Positions 47,520-61,600 of a stretch of 64,000 bases of DNA are shown here, piece after piece (the stretch's first letter is position 1; each line of letters starts with the position of its first letter). Source of the stretch: Polytrichum commune. Its lineage: Eukaryota > Streptophyta > Polytrichopsida > Polytrichales > Polytrichaceae. The notes beneath the pieces were generated by a model. The model did not search any database. It was not told the origin of the DNA and saw nothing but the letters and a program-made list of their open reading frames with translations. Made by a program: the position numbers and the translations under genes. Where the stretch lies: positions 24,289,501 to 24,353,500 of the forward strand of contig OX485805.1 of NCBI GenBank assembly GCA_950295325.1, in the 5' to 3' direction.

Positions 47520-50500
47520 AAGTTTAAGTGCACTCCATTTAGACATTTTAAGCAACCAAGTAATGAGGGCACATGTATAAATGAGCTAGATTCAAATATA
47601 TACCACGTTTATTTTATCATTGTTGTCAAATATGATCATATTTCACTTCTTTTTGTAGCAGATTGTAATGTATATATTTTTGACTCATATCCTAACTTAT
47701 TGATTGTAATTTGAAGCTATTTGTACAGACTATTGTGTAGGCCATAACACGTAGGGGATTGTTAAATCGACCACACATTGGTTAAAACAACCACATTCAA
47801 TATGTAAGATGCTGATGAGACTCAAACTTGTCATCCAAGTTGGTCAAGTTTATTAATTCTAACACAAAGCTCATACCTTGCTCCTCCTCACGTGTGCAAA
47901 GAAACATCAAATTTTGGCAGACAATGTGACCATGTGACATGTTTATGTGATCGGTTTAACAAACTACGTGGTCGATTTAACAATTCCCAACACACATGCT
48001 AGCTTTTTTAAGGGTTAAGGGTCAAGTCACGAAAGCTCTATGCACTCCACCATGTACTCCAAGGACGCATAGAATACCTCTTCCGTGTCCTCCCTTGCAC
48101 GAATAGGACTCAAAAGTGCATGAATACGGCTCGAATAGCCATCATAGTCACTCTAGTGTAACTTCACATTGGTGTTACATAAGAATGGTGTTGTGCCCTT
48201 ACCTTATGTGACTCTCCCTCGTACAATAGGATGTGGAGTGGCTTGGGATGAGTAGTAGAGTACAACCCTAATACATACATGCCACTCCCAAGTCCCCACA
48301 ACAGAGCAACAACAATTATGCTCAGGGAGGTCACTAGTGAAAATTGTAGAAACAACGTGCGATAAAAATAAAGGTCTGATGTATTCATTGTAGATAAATG
48401 TTGCAAAAAACGTACATATAATATAAGGGGGTTTTAAATAATGAAGCATGTTTACATGTAAAATACCATCACATATAATGGCCTCTTTTATCTAGTCAGT
48501 GCATGTAAAATAGCGTGGAAACAATTACTAGGGGTAGCGGGTCTAGGGTAGGGTTTGTGCTAGTGGATGGAAAAAGGTAATTTTCTTTTGAAAAAGCTTG
48601 GATTGATGACTTCGCAGGCTGGTTGGCTTGAACGTAATTGAACCAACATATCCAATGTGAAGTTAATGTTCTTTACCTACGTGCCAGGAGGGAAAATTTC
48701 AACGCGTTGTTTGAATTGCAATCATCTTTCCAATTTTCTTTCGTAGTATAAGTAAAATAGGGTATTTTTAAAATGATTCCCCAAAAATTTATAAATATTG
48801 ATAAGGTGTATTAAAATACAAGCTTTTACCTTTATTTTGAAAAATACCATACCTTATAATATTTTATGCAAGGTAAATAGCCCCCCAATAAATAGGTCCT
48901 AAGCACACATGTATGCATTGATATAAGAGGGAGTGACCTCCCCAAGCAATTATTTGATAGTCTTAGATGAGAAATGGGTGTCCACGAAATCATGTTTATT
49001 TCATTTCCCCTATTTTAAGCATCCACATTTGAAGGTGATCCTTAAGCATCCAAAGGCCGTGATTGGGCCTTGATTGAGTATTCTTCATGCTTAAATACAT
49101 GCATTTGAACTATGTACATATTTCATATCTATTTCTAGTTAATTATGTCAAAAGTGACGTTATCCAAGAATTATTTATTTTTCAAGTGTACTTCTTAAAT
49201 TGGTTGAATATCTTATTATTATTGGTGATTTAGGTTCACATACACATCATGAATGTCCTTATATCCATCTTGGATAGAAATACATACTTTACTTTGATCA
49301 TTAATGTCACATATGAGTGTATAACTATGTTTTCAGTGAAACTAGACTTATTCTTGAATTATGGACACAATGAGTTTTTATATGTGGACTTTTATAGGTG
49401 GACCCTATGATAGAAATGATAACAACCACTCTAAGATGTGGACTGCATCTCTTGTTGTAGCACATGTTAGTTGCATGTGCAGTGTGTCATTTGTGAAAAA
49501 ATACACATCTAGATGGAATATTTGATCATATTGCTTCTCGAAGTATGTATAATTGGGATTCTCACGAACTTCTTCTAGTCTTTTCCTTCAAAATATATGA
49601 TGTACAAAGCGCATGTCTCAACTATGCAAAAACTACTTTTAGTTGCAATATTAATTTTGGACAAGCCCTTTGCCCGTATTTACTTCAATCCTAGTTGTAT
49701 ATACATTTTATCCTTGACAAAGGATAATGTACTAAATAAAGTTCTAGATGTAATAGACTATTGCAAGTCTCCTATGTGTCCAATAAATTTGCAGGCAAGT
49801 CCTAGGCTAGGACATGTCCATCTATATATTTGTTCATCTATATGACAAAGTCTTCAACTTGGGGGATCCACATACTTTTATATACTATAGCATGTATGTC
49901 CAATTGAGGAAGTTATTTCTTGGAAACCATGTATTAAGTCTATGTACACATAGGGATTTGAACCCTTAAACGCTCAAGCCTTCGCATTCGATTTTCGGGC
50001 AGGGGCAACACCAGTGCTTCAAATTTCAGTCTTGTACCAAAAAAGACTTTGTTTTCCCAAATTCCAATTGTACGGATGTGAACTAGAGCACCATATATTT
50101 TTGTTGTGACATTTTGAAGTCAATAAGACCACACTTTTTAGGTCAACTTGACATATCAACATGGCCTTCATCAGGGGGCATCTAGAGAAAAATCTAGATT
50201 TTTTTGTTTTTCATGACTATTTCGGTTAGGCCACAAATTTTCGATAGCTTGCAAGTTTTCCATAATAATTTTTTTGGTTGAAAATTGAGTTTCTCCCAAT
50301 AAATTGGATTTTTTTGATAAAATTTAGATGAAATCCGTAACCTTCAAAGTTGAGGGATCACAAGAGGACAGTTGAGAATATTCCCCAAAAAAGAAATTCC
50401 AACCATACGAATGTAAACTAGACTACCATATATATTAGAATAGATTGCCACCTAATGGGTTGCAAACCCCATCAAAATACTAAGTGGTGACCCATTTTGG

Positions 50501-50551
50501 GTTGCATGAGCATTTAAGGATGTGTGTGTATACATACATACATACATACAG

Positions 50552-50597
<46 letters not shown>

Positions 50598-51200
50598 TTA
50601 ACTTTTACAACTAGGATTTAAGTATATTTAGATTAATGCATGACTTTTGGACAATTCTAACCGCCAATATGACGTACACTAGATTGCAAAACTACAAATA
50701 TTTTGTGGTTGGTGAACATGGAATACAACCGTTCAAAGTCATGGTTGTTGTGTTGTTGCTTTTGTTGCTGCCATTTGATGTTTTTGTCCCCACAAGTGCA
50801 CATCCCTTATTGTTTTTGGACAAATAGTTTGTCCAAACATACTTAAATGTTAGTTTTACATACACATCTCTAATGCTATAAATCACTTCTAGTGACTCAC
50901 AGAAATGAATACACACAAAGTTCCTTGATTTCTATGCACGTGAAGTTTTGAGAATTTTTTTTGAGAAAGGTTTGGGAATGGACGGTAAGTGGACAGCAAG
51001 AACAAGCAAAAACAAGGTTGAGATGGTCCTCCCAAGGGCTCAAATCCCTTGAAAGATCAAGAATGATATAATATGCACAAAGGTGTTTTTTCAAAATCTT
51101 ATTTATTTATGCAAACATTGAAGGGTAAATTTTGACATGTATAGAACATGATGGTTTAATCGTTACCTTATGAATGCAGTACTATGAGTGATCTACAAAC
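47520..51200. other. Long AT-rich non-coding stretch
   Basis: No gene, RNA gene or well-bounded element recognised. A TG/TACA/GA microsatellite block lies at 50521-50596. Confidence 0.5.
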
Positions 51201-51203
51201 TTA

Positions 51204-51606
51204 GGGCAAGCCCAATGGCCCTGCACCTGCATCTACATCTGCGTTTTTTCATCTGTTATGCGGATGCAGATGCAGGCCCAAGCCCCAGTGGTCCCACATA
51301 ACTTAATTTGTGGATGAAAAACTCTGCAAGGTGGGACACCCTCCCTGCATAACATCAACTTATGCAGGGAGGTTGCTATCAGTATAAGTTAAACATCATT
51401 ATGGCACCTTGCCAGATAAGACAAGGTATCGGAATAAATTATGCGGGCCTTCCGTAGGTACAGGGGTAGATATTCTCCGCCTGCTACTGATTACGTGGCA
51501 TAGTTACCGGCATGAGTGGCAGAGTTACCTGCATCTGCATCCGGGACGGAGGCCATTTTCTGTCTCCGGATGTGGATGCAGATGCAGGCAATGATTGGGC
51601 TTGCTC
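51204..51606. mobile_element. PIF/Harbinger-like MITE, TTA target duplication
   Basis: Ends GGGCAAGCCCAATGG and (inverted right) GAGCAAGCCCAATCA, continuing to TGCATCTGCATCC-type sequence, with TTA on both sides (51201-51203 and 51607-51609). 403 bp. The end sequence strongly resembles Tourist-type elements. Confidence 0.88.
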
Positions 51607-52619
51607 TTAAGTGTGCATCCCCATAGGGCATCTATTGTCATGAATGCAAGTAAATGATATAGTAAGTTTTTGTACTTTTTGGCACATTATTTCATTTCTA
51701 TTTATAATGTTTGTTCAACATGCAATATTCACCTATGAAGATAAATAATAGCTCTAGAAAGTTGCCTTTGTTAAACAAAATCTTTTGGTATTTTTATAGT
51801 GTTTAGTAATTTCTAGGAGAGTAGATTGTCTCCTAGGGGTGCTACCTAGAGTTCATAAGATGTGCATCAACCCTTTTGAAAAAGTTGGCTGCCAAATACA
51901 AATAAAGTTCACATTTTTCATATAAAACCACTTAAAAACTCAAACATAAGATTTCAAATAGTTGGGTAGGTTGGCCCTAGGGTGCATGTATGAAAGAGAA
52001 TTCATACATGTTAGTTCTAAACACAATTTGACCCATCAAATATTGGTCAACTTTGATATAGAGAGATGTTTTTGGACTCTTCCAATTGAAGGTCTACAAG
52101 AACTTCCTAAACTAAAACAAACATTATGAATTCAAATTGTAATGAGATTTGTTATAAGTGATTAAGATGTGTTTTATATAATACGGTAATTGCCACCCTT
52201 GGGGCCTTGTAATTTGGTGAAAATATTTTTGAACATTAAGCTTGTGATCCAAATTTTATGTGTCTCTTAGTTTGAATCTAAGCACGTAGTGTCTCTTATG
52301 ACCCGCAAGTGCCAACTCCAAGTCCATCAAATGTGTATGCTAACCCCTTATATGTTTAAACGTACCCTACTATGAACAGAGTGGCTGGAGTTTTGATTCC
52401 TGGCTGTGAAATCATCTCTCTACTTGACGGAAAACTAGCCAAGTGGTCAAGTGCCTCATGTGTTCCATTTAAAATAAAAAAAACCTATCCTACTAGTCAA
52501 TATTTACCAACCATGGCAACTAATAGTTTGCCAGTGGGTCGTCACACATATTAGGCTAGGCTAAGGCTAAAATAGAAAGCAAACAAAAATTGGGCACTAA
52601 AAAATGTTATGCTCATTTT

Positions 52620-53037
52620 TAGGGGAAAAAAATTTGATGACATTTTTAAGCCTCAAGCACCGACCCTCCCATCAATATCTCATGGGCAAGAATGTAGGAC
52701 CTTTAAAAAAGTGTCGCCTCCCGCCCTTGTGATTGGTTGCTTTTAGTCTTAGCCATGAGGGCACGAGAAGCTCCATTAACAAAAATTGATGGTAAGATAG
52801 ATGAGTAATAAGGCATTTGGGGATGGGACAAAAACCATCCAACATTCATTGCTTGGTAGATAAAACAACAAACATGTGTGAAAACCACTTAACTAAAACC
52901 TACTCGAAAATCTCTAGAGTAAGTTCTTGTAGGTGCATTGGGATAGCCAAGTGCCTTGGCTATAACCAAGAGAGCTTTACCAGGTTTATAAGAAAGACTT
53001 CGGTTATTTGGTAAAGTCAAGTTGGAAGAGGGCATAA
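52620..53037. mobile_element. Diverged relative of the 19.8-kb Harbinger-like MITE
   Basis: Interior matches 19.85-20.16 kb in the reverse direction (CCGCCCTTGTGATTGGTTGC, GGCACGAGAAGCTCCATTAAC, ATGTGTGAAAACCACTTAAC). One end, GTCAAGTTGGAAGAGGGCA, is recognisable; the other is not. Probably truncated. Another element begins directly after it. Confidence 0.65.
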
Positions 53038-53415
53038 CTATACTAAATTTTGTACTTAGTTTCATATGGTGTGTAATGTCATTGTGGTAACTTATCTCAT
53101 GACACTTCTTATCATCAATGAGTCTACAAATGTCATCCCAATTTAGTTTTTAGTTCATCCGCTTTTGGTATATTCTACATCCTAATATTTACATAATGAA
53201 TTATTGTCATGGATTATTGAAGTTTGGATGAAAAATCACTTAGTAAGTGATAGTAATTACAACATTGCAAATCTATGGTGCTCAATTAATTTTACGAAGA
53301 ATGACAAATGATTTTAGGTTTACATTTGATGTTAGTGACACTACACATGCAATTTACCATTAATATCGAGCAAGACAAATGAAATTGGTGACACTTTCTA
53401 CAATGTTTAGTGTTG
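53038..53415. mobile_element. ACTAAATA-family MITE (inverted copy)
   Basis: Runs from TATACTAAATTTTGTACTTAG to ACAATGTTTAGTGTTG. Interior blocks (AAGTTTGGATGAAAAATCAC, TTAGTGACACTACACATGC) are the complement of the 54.6-kb copy. It abuts the diverged Harbinger-like relative. Confidence 0.75.
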
Positions 53416-54057
53416 TCTCATGAGCATGGGTGGAAATAATTATTGTGGGCCACACTAATTTTCTTAGAGTCATGGTAGAATTAACGTGGGTCCAAGACCC
53501 CAGGTCTTTCCTTACGTCTTCATGAAGACTTTCGACCAACACATTGAATATTAGTTATAGGGAAAAAGTAGTCGCACAAAACAAAACAATCATCCCACAT
53601 TAATTTTTCAGAGAAACATTTAGTGTGATCCACATTAATTTTCTACTAGAAAGTTAGCGTGGGTTGAGAATTAATGTGGCCCACTTTAATTCTTAGTATG
53701 AGAATTAACGTGAATTCTACAAACTTACTATGGCCTATAGTAATGGGACTATTTAGTGTACATTGACTATGGTAAATAATGTGGGTAGATGCATACTGTG
53801 ACTTACCCTGGGAAAATATATTGTCAACATTATACACCATCACACAAGAGAATAGAATACAACCCTAGTGAAACTTTTCATGCCCCCATGACCTACCCAC
53901 CTCCTTTTCTAAATTGAAACTATTTCAACTACACAATATTTCAACGAAATATAAGAAACATTGTAACCTAGAACATGGACCTTTGATTCAAATGTTATAA
54001 GTTGGTAAATAATGTGCATCTAAAATATTAACCCTAGTGTTTGTAAGGGTTCAAAGT

Positions 54058-54350
54058 GTGGAAATACATTACACCGTTTATAATATACAATGTCACATAC
54101 TATTTGGAATTATACAACTTCTTACTCTGGTGTTGAAGAAAGAAAGAAAGACGACTTTGGTGTTGCCACTGGCATGAATTATGGTCTTGCCTCATTTTCA
54201 AGTTGGTTTGATATAAAGTAGAATTAGGTAGTTTGGATCTAGCATGGAACATAAACAACTTTACTTGGTCAATACTTCCATTGTAAATAAATAGCGATAA
54301 CATTTTGTAGCTCCATATTATAAGTGACACTAAATATCATAAATGGTTTA
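54058..54350. mobile_element. MITE with inverted TTATAATAT ends
   Basis: Left TTACACCGTTTATAATATAC plus GTCACATACTATTTGGA; right, inverted, CTAAACCATTTATGATATTT plus GTGTCACTTATAATATGGA. About 290 bp and related to the 44.2-kb element. Confidence 0.65.
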
Positions 54351-54602
54351 GTGAGGCATATGATGGTAAATGATGCAAGGATAGATGCATTTTGTAGAAA
54401 TGTATTGCAAGGGTTTAAGGTTTAGGGCAAGGACATGAAAAATGTTTTTTTGGTATATTTTTAGATAAGGGCGCAAACAATTTTTTAAAGTTCATTTTCT
54501 AATGGAACTCACTACGGCCAAGGTCTATGGACCAACCACCAAAATGGATGCAATAAAATGATCTGCCTTGAGGTACGGTCCAACATATATCACCAAACAA
54601 TG

Positions 54603-55000
54603 CTACACTATATATTGTATTTAGTGTCACAAATTTTATTTGCGTTGCTTAATACTAGTTGTAAATCGCCCATGCATTGTCACCAACACTAAATGTAAAT
54701 TTAACATTATTTATCATTCCTCGAAAAATTTATTTGGACATTATAGGGTTGCAATATTGCAATTACTATAATCACTCACTAAATGAATTTTCAACCCAAT
54801 TTCAATCTTCCATGACAATTTCATTACATAAATTTTAGGATACAAAATATACTAAACTTTGTATCAATGATTGGCATTTATTTTGGATGAACTACATGCT
54901 AGTTGGGATGGCTTGTAAACTTTTTCATAAGAAGTGTCACTAGAAAAGTTACCATAATGACATGCAATACCATATGACACTAAATACAATATATAGTATA
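54603..55000. mobile_element. ACTAAATA-family MITE (best preserved copy)
   Basis: Ends CACTATATATTGTATTTAGT and its near-perfect inverse at 54977-54998. Interior TTGCTTAATACTAGTTGT, GTCACCAACACTAAATGT and TTTCAATCTTCCATGACA is shared with copies at 4.1, 25.2, 53.0 (inverted) and 58.2 kb (inverted). About 398 bp, non-coding. Confidence 0.82.
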
Positions 55001-55844
55001 TTTTTGAGTTTGAAGTTGTAAACACTTAGAGACATTACATCATCACCATCATCATAATTCAGAGGCACACTGCACAAACTATACCTATTTTGTATATTGA
55101 TTGTTTCTACATCAAAGCATAACATTATTCAACTGCATGGTTGTGTTCTAATCTATAATTAGCATCTAACATGGGCCTCCATTGTCTTACCTTCATGGAA
55201 GAAACTTAGACAATAGGAAGAAACTGACACCAATACGAATAATGAATAGTGAGTAATAAGAGTTTTGTGAATAGTCAGTATTTTCAATGATAGTGTTGCT
55301 ATGAATAGTAATTTCAAGGATTAATATTGGGATGAACAGTAATTTTAGGGAATATTACTAGGATGAACAATGATTCTTGTGCATACTAGTACCAAGAGCA
55401 TAACTCCACCCAAATTTCCAATTTCAGCTTTAAATGTATGAATTGTAAAAGAATATTCCCACGTTGTTCGAGGGGCCCATGAAATATAACTGACATATTT
55501 CACGATCATGGAACCAACCCACATGGTTGAATAATGTTATGAACTGCTTATCAAAAACGTATTGTAAGTTTGAAACCCATTCTACTATAATCGTCTAAAT
55601 CATTTTTATTTTTTTGAAATCCGTCACAACCCACAACACCTAACACCTTAACTTGCTTGTCAAAGGAAATCTATTTTCATGCCACGTCAGCTTTTGTATG
55701 TGCTCTAACCAACACTTACGTGACATGTGGCGCCATCACTCAAGAAATCAATCACTTTGTGCCAAATTTGGTAAGGCACAACTACGGGAAGTTAGTAATT
55801 ACTCGGGCTCTGCGGTGAAGTTAGTTGTCTCGTGAAGCTAATTT

Positions 55845-56347
55845 AGGACCACTTCACACACGAGCCAAGAGCCGTGACCATGAAATTGTGAGAGCCCCAA
55901 AGAAAGTGTCCAAAGGCCGTCTCAAGACACCTCCAAAATCATGTTGTGTGGTCTTGGACCCTCAAGCGTAGTGCGAAGTCATATGTGACTAGGCCTCAAC
56001 CAAATGCTATTGTAATGAATTCATGTTCATGCGGGTCCTCATGCATGACAACAAGAATAAATCAACGGTTGTGAACGTTTTGATAGCCATGATCTTCTGG
56101 TTTTGTGTTAAGCCTACCTTCAAGAGGTGGTTTTTGAAAATAGTCCAAGTGACCATGAATCATGATCCAATGGATGCCATGTAGGAATCCATGTAGACTT
56201 CACATCCACCTTGCATTCACATACTCCGTTGGACCCTCAAGCGTAGTGTGAAGCGAACTTGGACCGGCTCTGCCTTTTCCATACCAATGAGAGTGCTCGA
56301 CGTGTAATGGTCACGGGCTCTCAGTCTCATGTGTGAAGTGGCCCTTA
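55845..56347 (+). mobile_element. Inverted-end repeat element, copy 1
   Basis: Left GGACCACTTCACACACGAGC and right, inverted, GGGCCACTTCACACATGAG, followed by AGAGCC(C)GTGACCAT in both. About 500 bp, non-coding. The phrase CCCTCAAGCGTAGTG occurs twice inside. Confidence 0.75.
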
Positions 56348-56619
56348 GTCCATGTGTTTGAGTCATTTAGACAACAAAAATCAAAGTAAACTAAGAAGAA
56401 GAAGAAGAAGAATTCACGGTGTGATCCAATCGTTCTCATGAGCTCCATATATGATCATTGCACTTGAATGATAATCATCAATCACATTAATAGTGTGGAC
56501 TATGACGCCATGGAGCACAATAGTGGGTTGTCTGAAGAGCCCTTGTATCTTACAGCTCTTACAATTAAGTGATAGTTTTCTTATTATTTTCTTGAGAACT
56601 AAGGTCCAAGATGGCCCTA

Positions 56620-56870
56620 ACCTACTGGGTGATAATGGAGAGGTACCCATTTCCGAATGGAGTGGTTGGCGGTTCAATTCCTGCTGTGAAATCTTCTCTT
56701 TACTTGATGAAAAAAACTAGTTCACTAAGTAAGAAGTCAAGAGCCCACCCGTCACAAGGTAGGCAGTAAACACCACCCTGCATCAAAAGGAGTCTTGAGC
56801 AGGGTAGGGCCAACAGGCTTGAATTCACGTAGGATTGCCCAACGTTGGTTGTATGTTTATTTATTCTTAA
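56620..56870 (+). repeat. SINE-like or other short repeat with a B-box
   Basis: Contains GGTTCAATTCC, a perfect match to the pol III B-box pattern, within AGTGGTTGGCGGTTCAATTC. Partial copies occur at about 52375 (GTTTTGATTCCTGGCTGTG) and, for its 3' part, inverted at 3486-3600. No convincing A-box was found; tRNA origin is only a guess. Confidence 0.3.
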
Positions 56871-57344
56871 GAATTAACTTCTTTTGCCGTAGATTGATAC
56901 ATCCAAGAGCAATGTTTTTCAGATCGTGTCCGTAGGGAGTCCTTTCATCCAAAATGTTTTCATGCTTTCTAATATAAGTTTTTATTTATTTATTAGTCCC
57001 ATGTGCATTTACAAGAGAAACGTGTCAAAATGGTCAATCGAAGTCATATGATGTAAGTGCAACAAGCGCAAGAGTCCTTGTATAGTGCTTGAAATCAATT
57101 TCAGATAAAATTTTAGTTAAAAAATTAATTATGATACAAATAAAAAGATATTGATTTTTGGTCTTTACGTCGTAGTTTCTCTTCCAAAATCTTGTACATA
57201 TTGTATTTTATAACATATCTTAAATGCTTAATCATCTTTAGGCAATTGTTATTTTCAAGGACCTCTACATGTAATATAGGAGTTCTCATATTGGGGTGGA
57301 TTGTAATACAATAAGTTCGTGAACGAATAGTGAGGTAATTTTAA

Positions 57345-57840
57345 GCCGGGGGGGGGGGGGGGCGGACTCTTCATTGGAAATCTAAATGACATGTGTGGGT
57401 GAAATGAAACCCTCTTTATAGAAGAATTTTATAGAGGAAAAAAAGGTATACGTATTAGCGGTAGGCTAGAACTAGACTCATGTGTTTATACTACGTTTTT
57501 CAATTTAATATGATAAATACCTCCACTACATACATAATAATATAATTTATGAAATACCTACGCCTTTATTACATCTACAAGTCACTAAGAACTATCACCA
57601 AATGACAGCAATGGATGGAAATGTAAATTGGATGAAACTAGCATATCTATTGTCAAAAAAAATATGAACCTTAGAGCCCCCTTTTGTGAATCTACATCTA
57701 CTTTGAAATTCTCACTACCCTTTTTAAAGGTACACACTAAAGAAAAACAATACCTCTCCCTTATGTATCCTATATACGGTAATGCCTCATTACACTCACG
57801 GGAGTTCGTACGTAGTATGAAGAGTCCACCTGCTGGGATT
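57345..57840. mobile_element. Short copy of the 39.7-kb element
   Basis: Ends GGCGGACTCTTCATTGGAAA (after a run of about 15 G) and (inverted right) GGTGGACTCTTCATACTACG. It shares the two interior segments of the 39.7-kb element but lacks its middle. The G run may be length-variable. Confidence 0.65.
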
Positions 57841-58160
57841 TTAAGCCATAAACCACTACACAATAACAATCTTATTAGTGTGGGCCACAAGATTTTTCTA
57901 CAAGCCACACTTATTCTCGTAATGAAAATAGATGTGGGCCACGTTAATTTTCAACCCATGCCAAATGTAAAGTTTAAACTCAGTGTGGGTGACATATTAG
58001 ATTTTTTTGGGGGGAAATTGATGTGGATGAATACTTCATCTTATACTACTCTTAAAGTGGGCTGATTTATTTTGTTTTATGTAAGGTGTTGGTTGCAAGT
58101 CTCAAAGAAGACTAAGGGGGAAGACCCTGGATCTTGGACCCACATTATTTCCATCCAGAG

Positions 58161-58650
58161 TAGTACACTAAATGTTGTATCTAGTGATCATATGATATTC
58201 TAAGTCATCGCAGTGACTTTCTAATGACATTTTTTATGTTAGTAAATTTACAAGTATTGTCGTCCCAACTTACTTAAAGTTCATCCATTGTCCAAAAGCC
58301 TACCTACTCCACACAATTGCTAATGTGAAGCTTCATGCATGCTCTTGCTCGCCCACTTGTATGTGGCATAATGCATGAAATCCATGCCAAATACTGAAAC
58401 AAAATCGGGTATATCCTACATCCTAACATTTTTATAATGAAATTTTATCATAGATGGTTGAAATGTGGATGAAAATTTGACAGACATTGCAACATTGTAA
58501 ATGTGTAATGCCCTAAATTTTTACAAGGAATGACAAATATAACATCAGGGTTGCATTTAGTGTTGGTGGTGGCACTACACGGGCGGTTCACAATCAATAT
58601 TGAGCAACACAAATAGAATTGGTGACACTAAGATACAATTTTTAGTGTAA
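58161..58650. mobile_element. ACTAAATA-family MITE (inverted copy)
   Basis: Ends TACACTAAATGTTGTATCTA and (inverted) TACACTAAAAATTGTATCTT. The interior is the complement of the 54.6-kb copy (GGTTGAAATGTGGATGAAAA, GCATTTAGTGTTGGTG). Confidence 0.75.
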
Positions 58651-61600
58651 ACAATTAGAGTGGCCCACACTAATAGGACTGTCTAGTGTGTTGGAAGATT
58701 CCATGAAGAAGTTGCGTCGTGTTGCAATTTTAGTAGGATTTTGTAGGATGCTTCTCTCATCCTTTAGAGTATTGGTCACCATGCTAGGATTTGGAGACAA
58801 GGGGAAAAAAAAAACAAAAAACAACAACAACAACAACACTAATAAGTGAAGGTCATTGTCTTGGTTGGAAGCTCCAACTTGCTTTGTCTTGGCCGCGCTT
58901 TTTACAGTGTCTACCGATGGAGGTTTTTAAAGTAAGTATCGGAGTAACATATGTATCAAAGTACCATGGCAAGGTCCAATTTAACTTTAACATCTAATCG
59001 CAATAAGTTGATATAAAATTTTGTAATGTAGTGTAAGTTGAAATCTTGCACTCATAGGGATTGTAAATGCAATAAACGAACTCAAATTTTGGAATTGTTT
59101 GAATATGTAACGTGTAATAGGAAGTAGAAGCCGAGAAGTTCATTAGAATTTTTAAGTTAAGCTCATAGACCAATTGAAACCGTCTTCAAGATGTAATTCA
59201 AGTTTGACCAACAAAACATCCGCAAAAACCTCACCTTGTAAATTTACGCGCGAACAATCCATTGGCAATTGGGAGAACTTACTCATGCCCCGATCACACC
59301 AAACTTTCCGTCTGGTTCCAGATGTGAAACTGTTGGGGATTATGTTGAGAAATAGATGTTGGCCCACCACTTTTCCCACTATTGGAGCTGGACATGCTAA
59401 CGGATGGTGTTAGAAGTGGCCGGTGTGACCAACCCCTCACCCTCGACCATTTTCATAAACCGTAGTCATGCCCCAATTACATAATTCAGATGAGAACTCA
59501 ACCCCAGGTTTGACTAATGTTACAGTCACTTAGAGATGAATCTTTTGAACAAAAGTCTCGAAACTGAAAGTACCATGAAATGAGAAAAGGTAAACAACCC
59601 CAAATTCGTTACTTTTCTTAGGAGTGGAACATCTATATCCGAGTGATATGTAGTGTGATATGCTCCTAGATCGAATACCAAAAAGAGATTGAACTACATG
59701 CTCAAAAATGAACCGTCAACGTAATTGAGGATACCTATAAAACCATTTCGTAAGCACGAAAATCTTCACCTTGATGATGAATAAGATATTCATATGAATC
59801 CCGACTACTATAAGGCATTGATTTGGATTTTTGCCAACATCTTGTACTAGTGGCGTGTTTCATATCCTAGGCAAACTAGGCTTAGTCGGACCTTAAAAAG
59901 AAAAGAAAAAAAGAGTCACCATTCAAGGTCCATCTCGACCTTTTACGGAAAGTTGGTGCTTGAAGTTGCGAAGAGCCTTCTCGGGTCACAGTCCAAGACA
60001 GGCAACTAATTTTGGGCAGAGCAGATTGGTCAGTTTGCGGAGGAAATTATTAGACCTTGAGGCTCTAGGCTTGAAGTTTGGCTCCTTTTTAGCTCACAAC
60101 GAAATAGTGTCTTGGGCATAAAGGTAGAAATATCGTAACCCGTGAAAATAAGGTGATTTGCATTGAAGATATGGTCTTACAATCATGAGATAATTTTCCA
60201 AGATAGACGAGAAGGATTCGTGAAGAATGCAAGTTGTTTCATATTTTTCTTGCCTTGTATAAAAATGCTGCAATTTTTCAAAGTGGAAAGTTGTCAAACC
60301 CCCTACTTGTTCACTAGATTCTCCCTACACCGAACACAGTAATCCGCATTTCCATACGGAACATCGCCTAAATCGGTTACCTCATGAGTACATTAACACT
60401 TGACTCCCATTGGCTGTAGTAAGTGTACACGCATTGAAGTTGCCGCCTCGCCATGATCGGTTTCAGAAATGGCACTTCACTATTATGACGGCGGTCTAGT
60501 GCACGGGTAGAGGGTGGTTAACCGGTTTGGGTATTTCTACTTTAATTGGTCCAAATCCTGGTGTTTTCAAGTCCAACTGATTACATGTTGCCAGTGTTCA
60601 AGATTGAAGTCTTCAATGTCCTTCAAACGTGATTTGGCCTTTCAAAATATACCTCTCTTAAAACAACCTTTCAAAACGCAACCCCAAATTGAAATGAAGA
60701 CGTCACTTGAGGGCCTCAATATATTTTTTGCCTGCCACAAGAACCAACAAGTGTAGGGCATTGTCACTACAAGAAGTGGAGTTAGATGGTTAATTCTTAA
60801 TTCTTCACATTGTATTGGAAACATTCATGCACAAGTTTAAGATGAGTTTTGTATTTCAATTCTATATTCTTGGAACGACGTCTTGGATTGAACCAACCCT
60901 TCGGTGAAGAGCTGAAATTTGAGAGCCCTTCCAAATGAAACTCATATAAGGGCCTCAATCTTGAACACTACATGTTGTGATCTTCCACTTTTTCTCTTTA
61001 TTTATGTGAGGTACATTCCATAGATTCCTCTTAAATGATGGGCGATTTCTAGAAGTCGTGCACTTCGACCGGTTCATCTGTAACTAGCGGTTGGTTCTCC
61101 CCATTCAATGCAACTAGATGATACTATCATCTAACCCTGATAATATAACACCTCAATTGTACAACGCATTTCCCATCAACCAACCTTTCCAGTGGTAATT
61201 TACCCCGATATCACGACTACGACGCTCGTAATATGACCTTTTTTTAAAAAAAAAACTCCATATTGTATACAGAAGGCGAGTGTATACATAACATGTGTGA
61301 CATTGTGAGCACATTTCTTCAATAAAATGACTCTTTCATACTTACACTGCGTATCTTCATTGTGTATACAAAATGACATTTTACATTGACAATACACCAG
61401 TTTCTTGCAAAAACCTCAATAGTACGACATTCGAGGCCAAAATGTCATATTATGCAGAATATAACATTTGGATAATACGGCCAACCGTGTCAAATTAAAG
61501 GGGAAGAACCCACCAATAGAAAAACAAAAAACAAAAATAAAACAAAAAATGAACATCATCATTAGTAGCCAATCCAAATGCGCCACCATCGTGACTCCGA

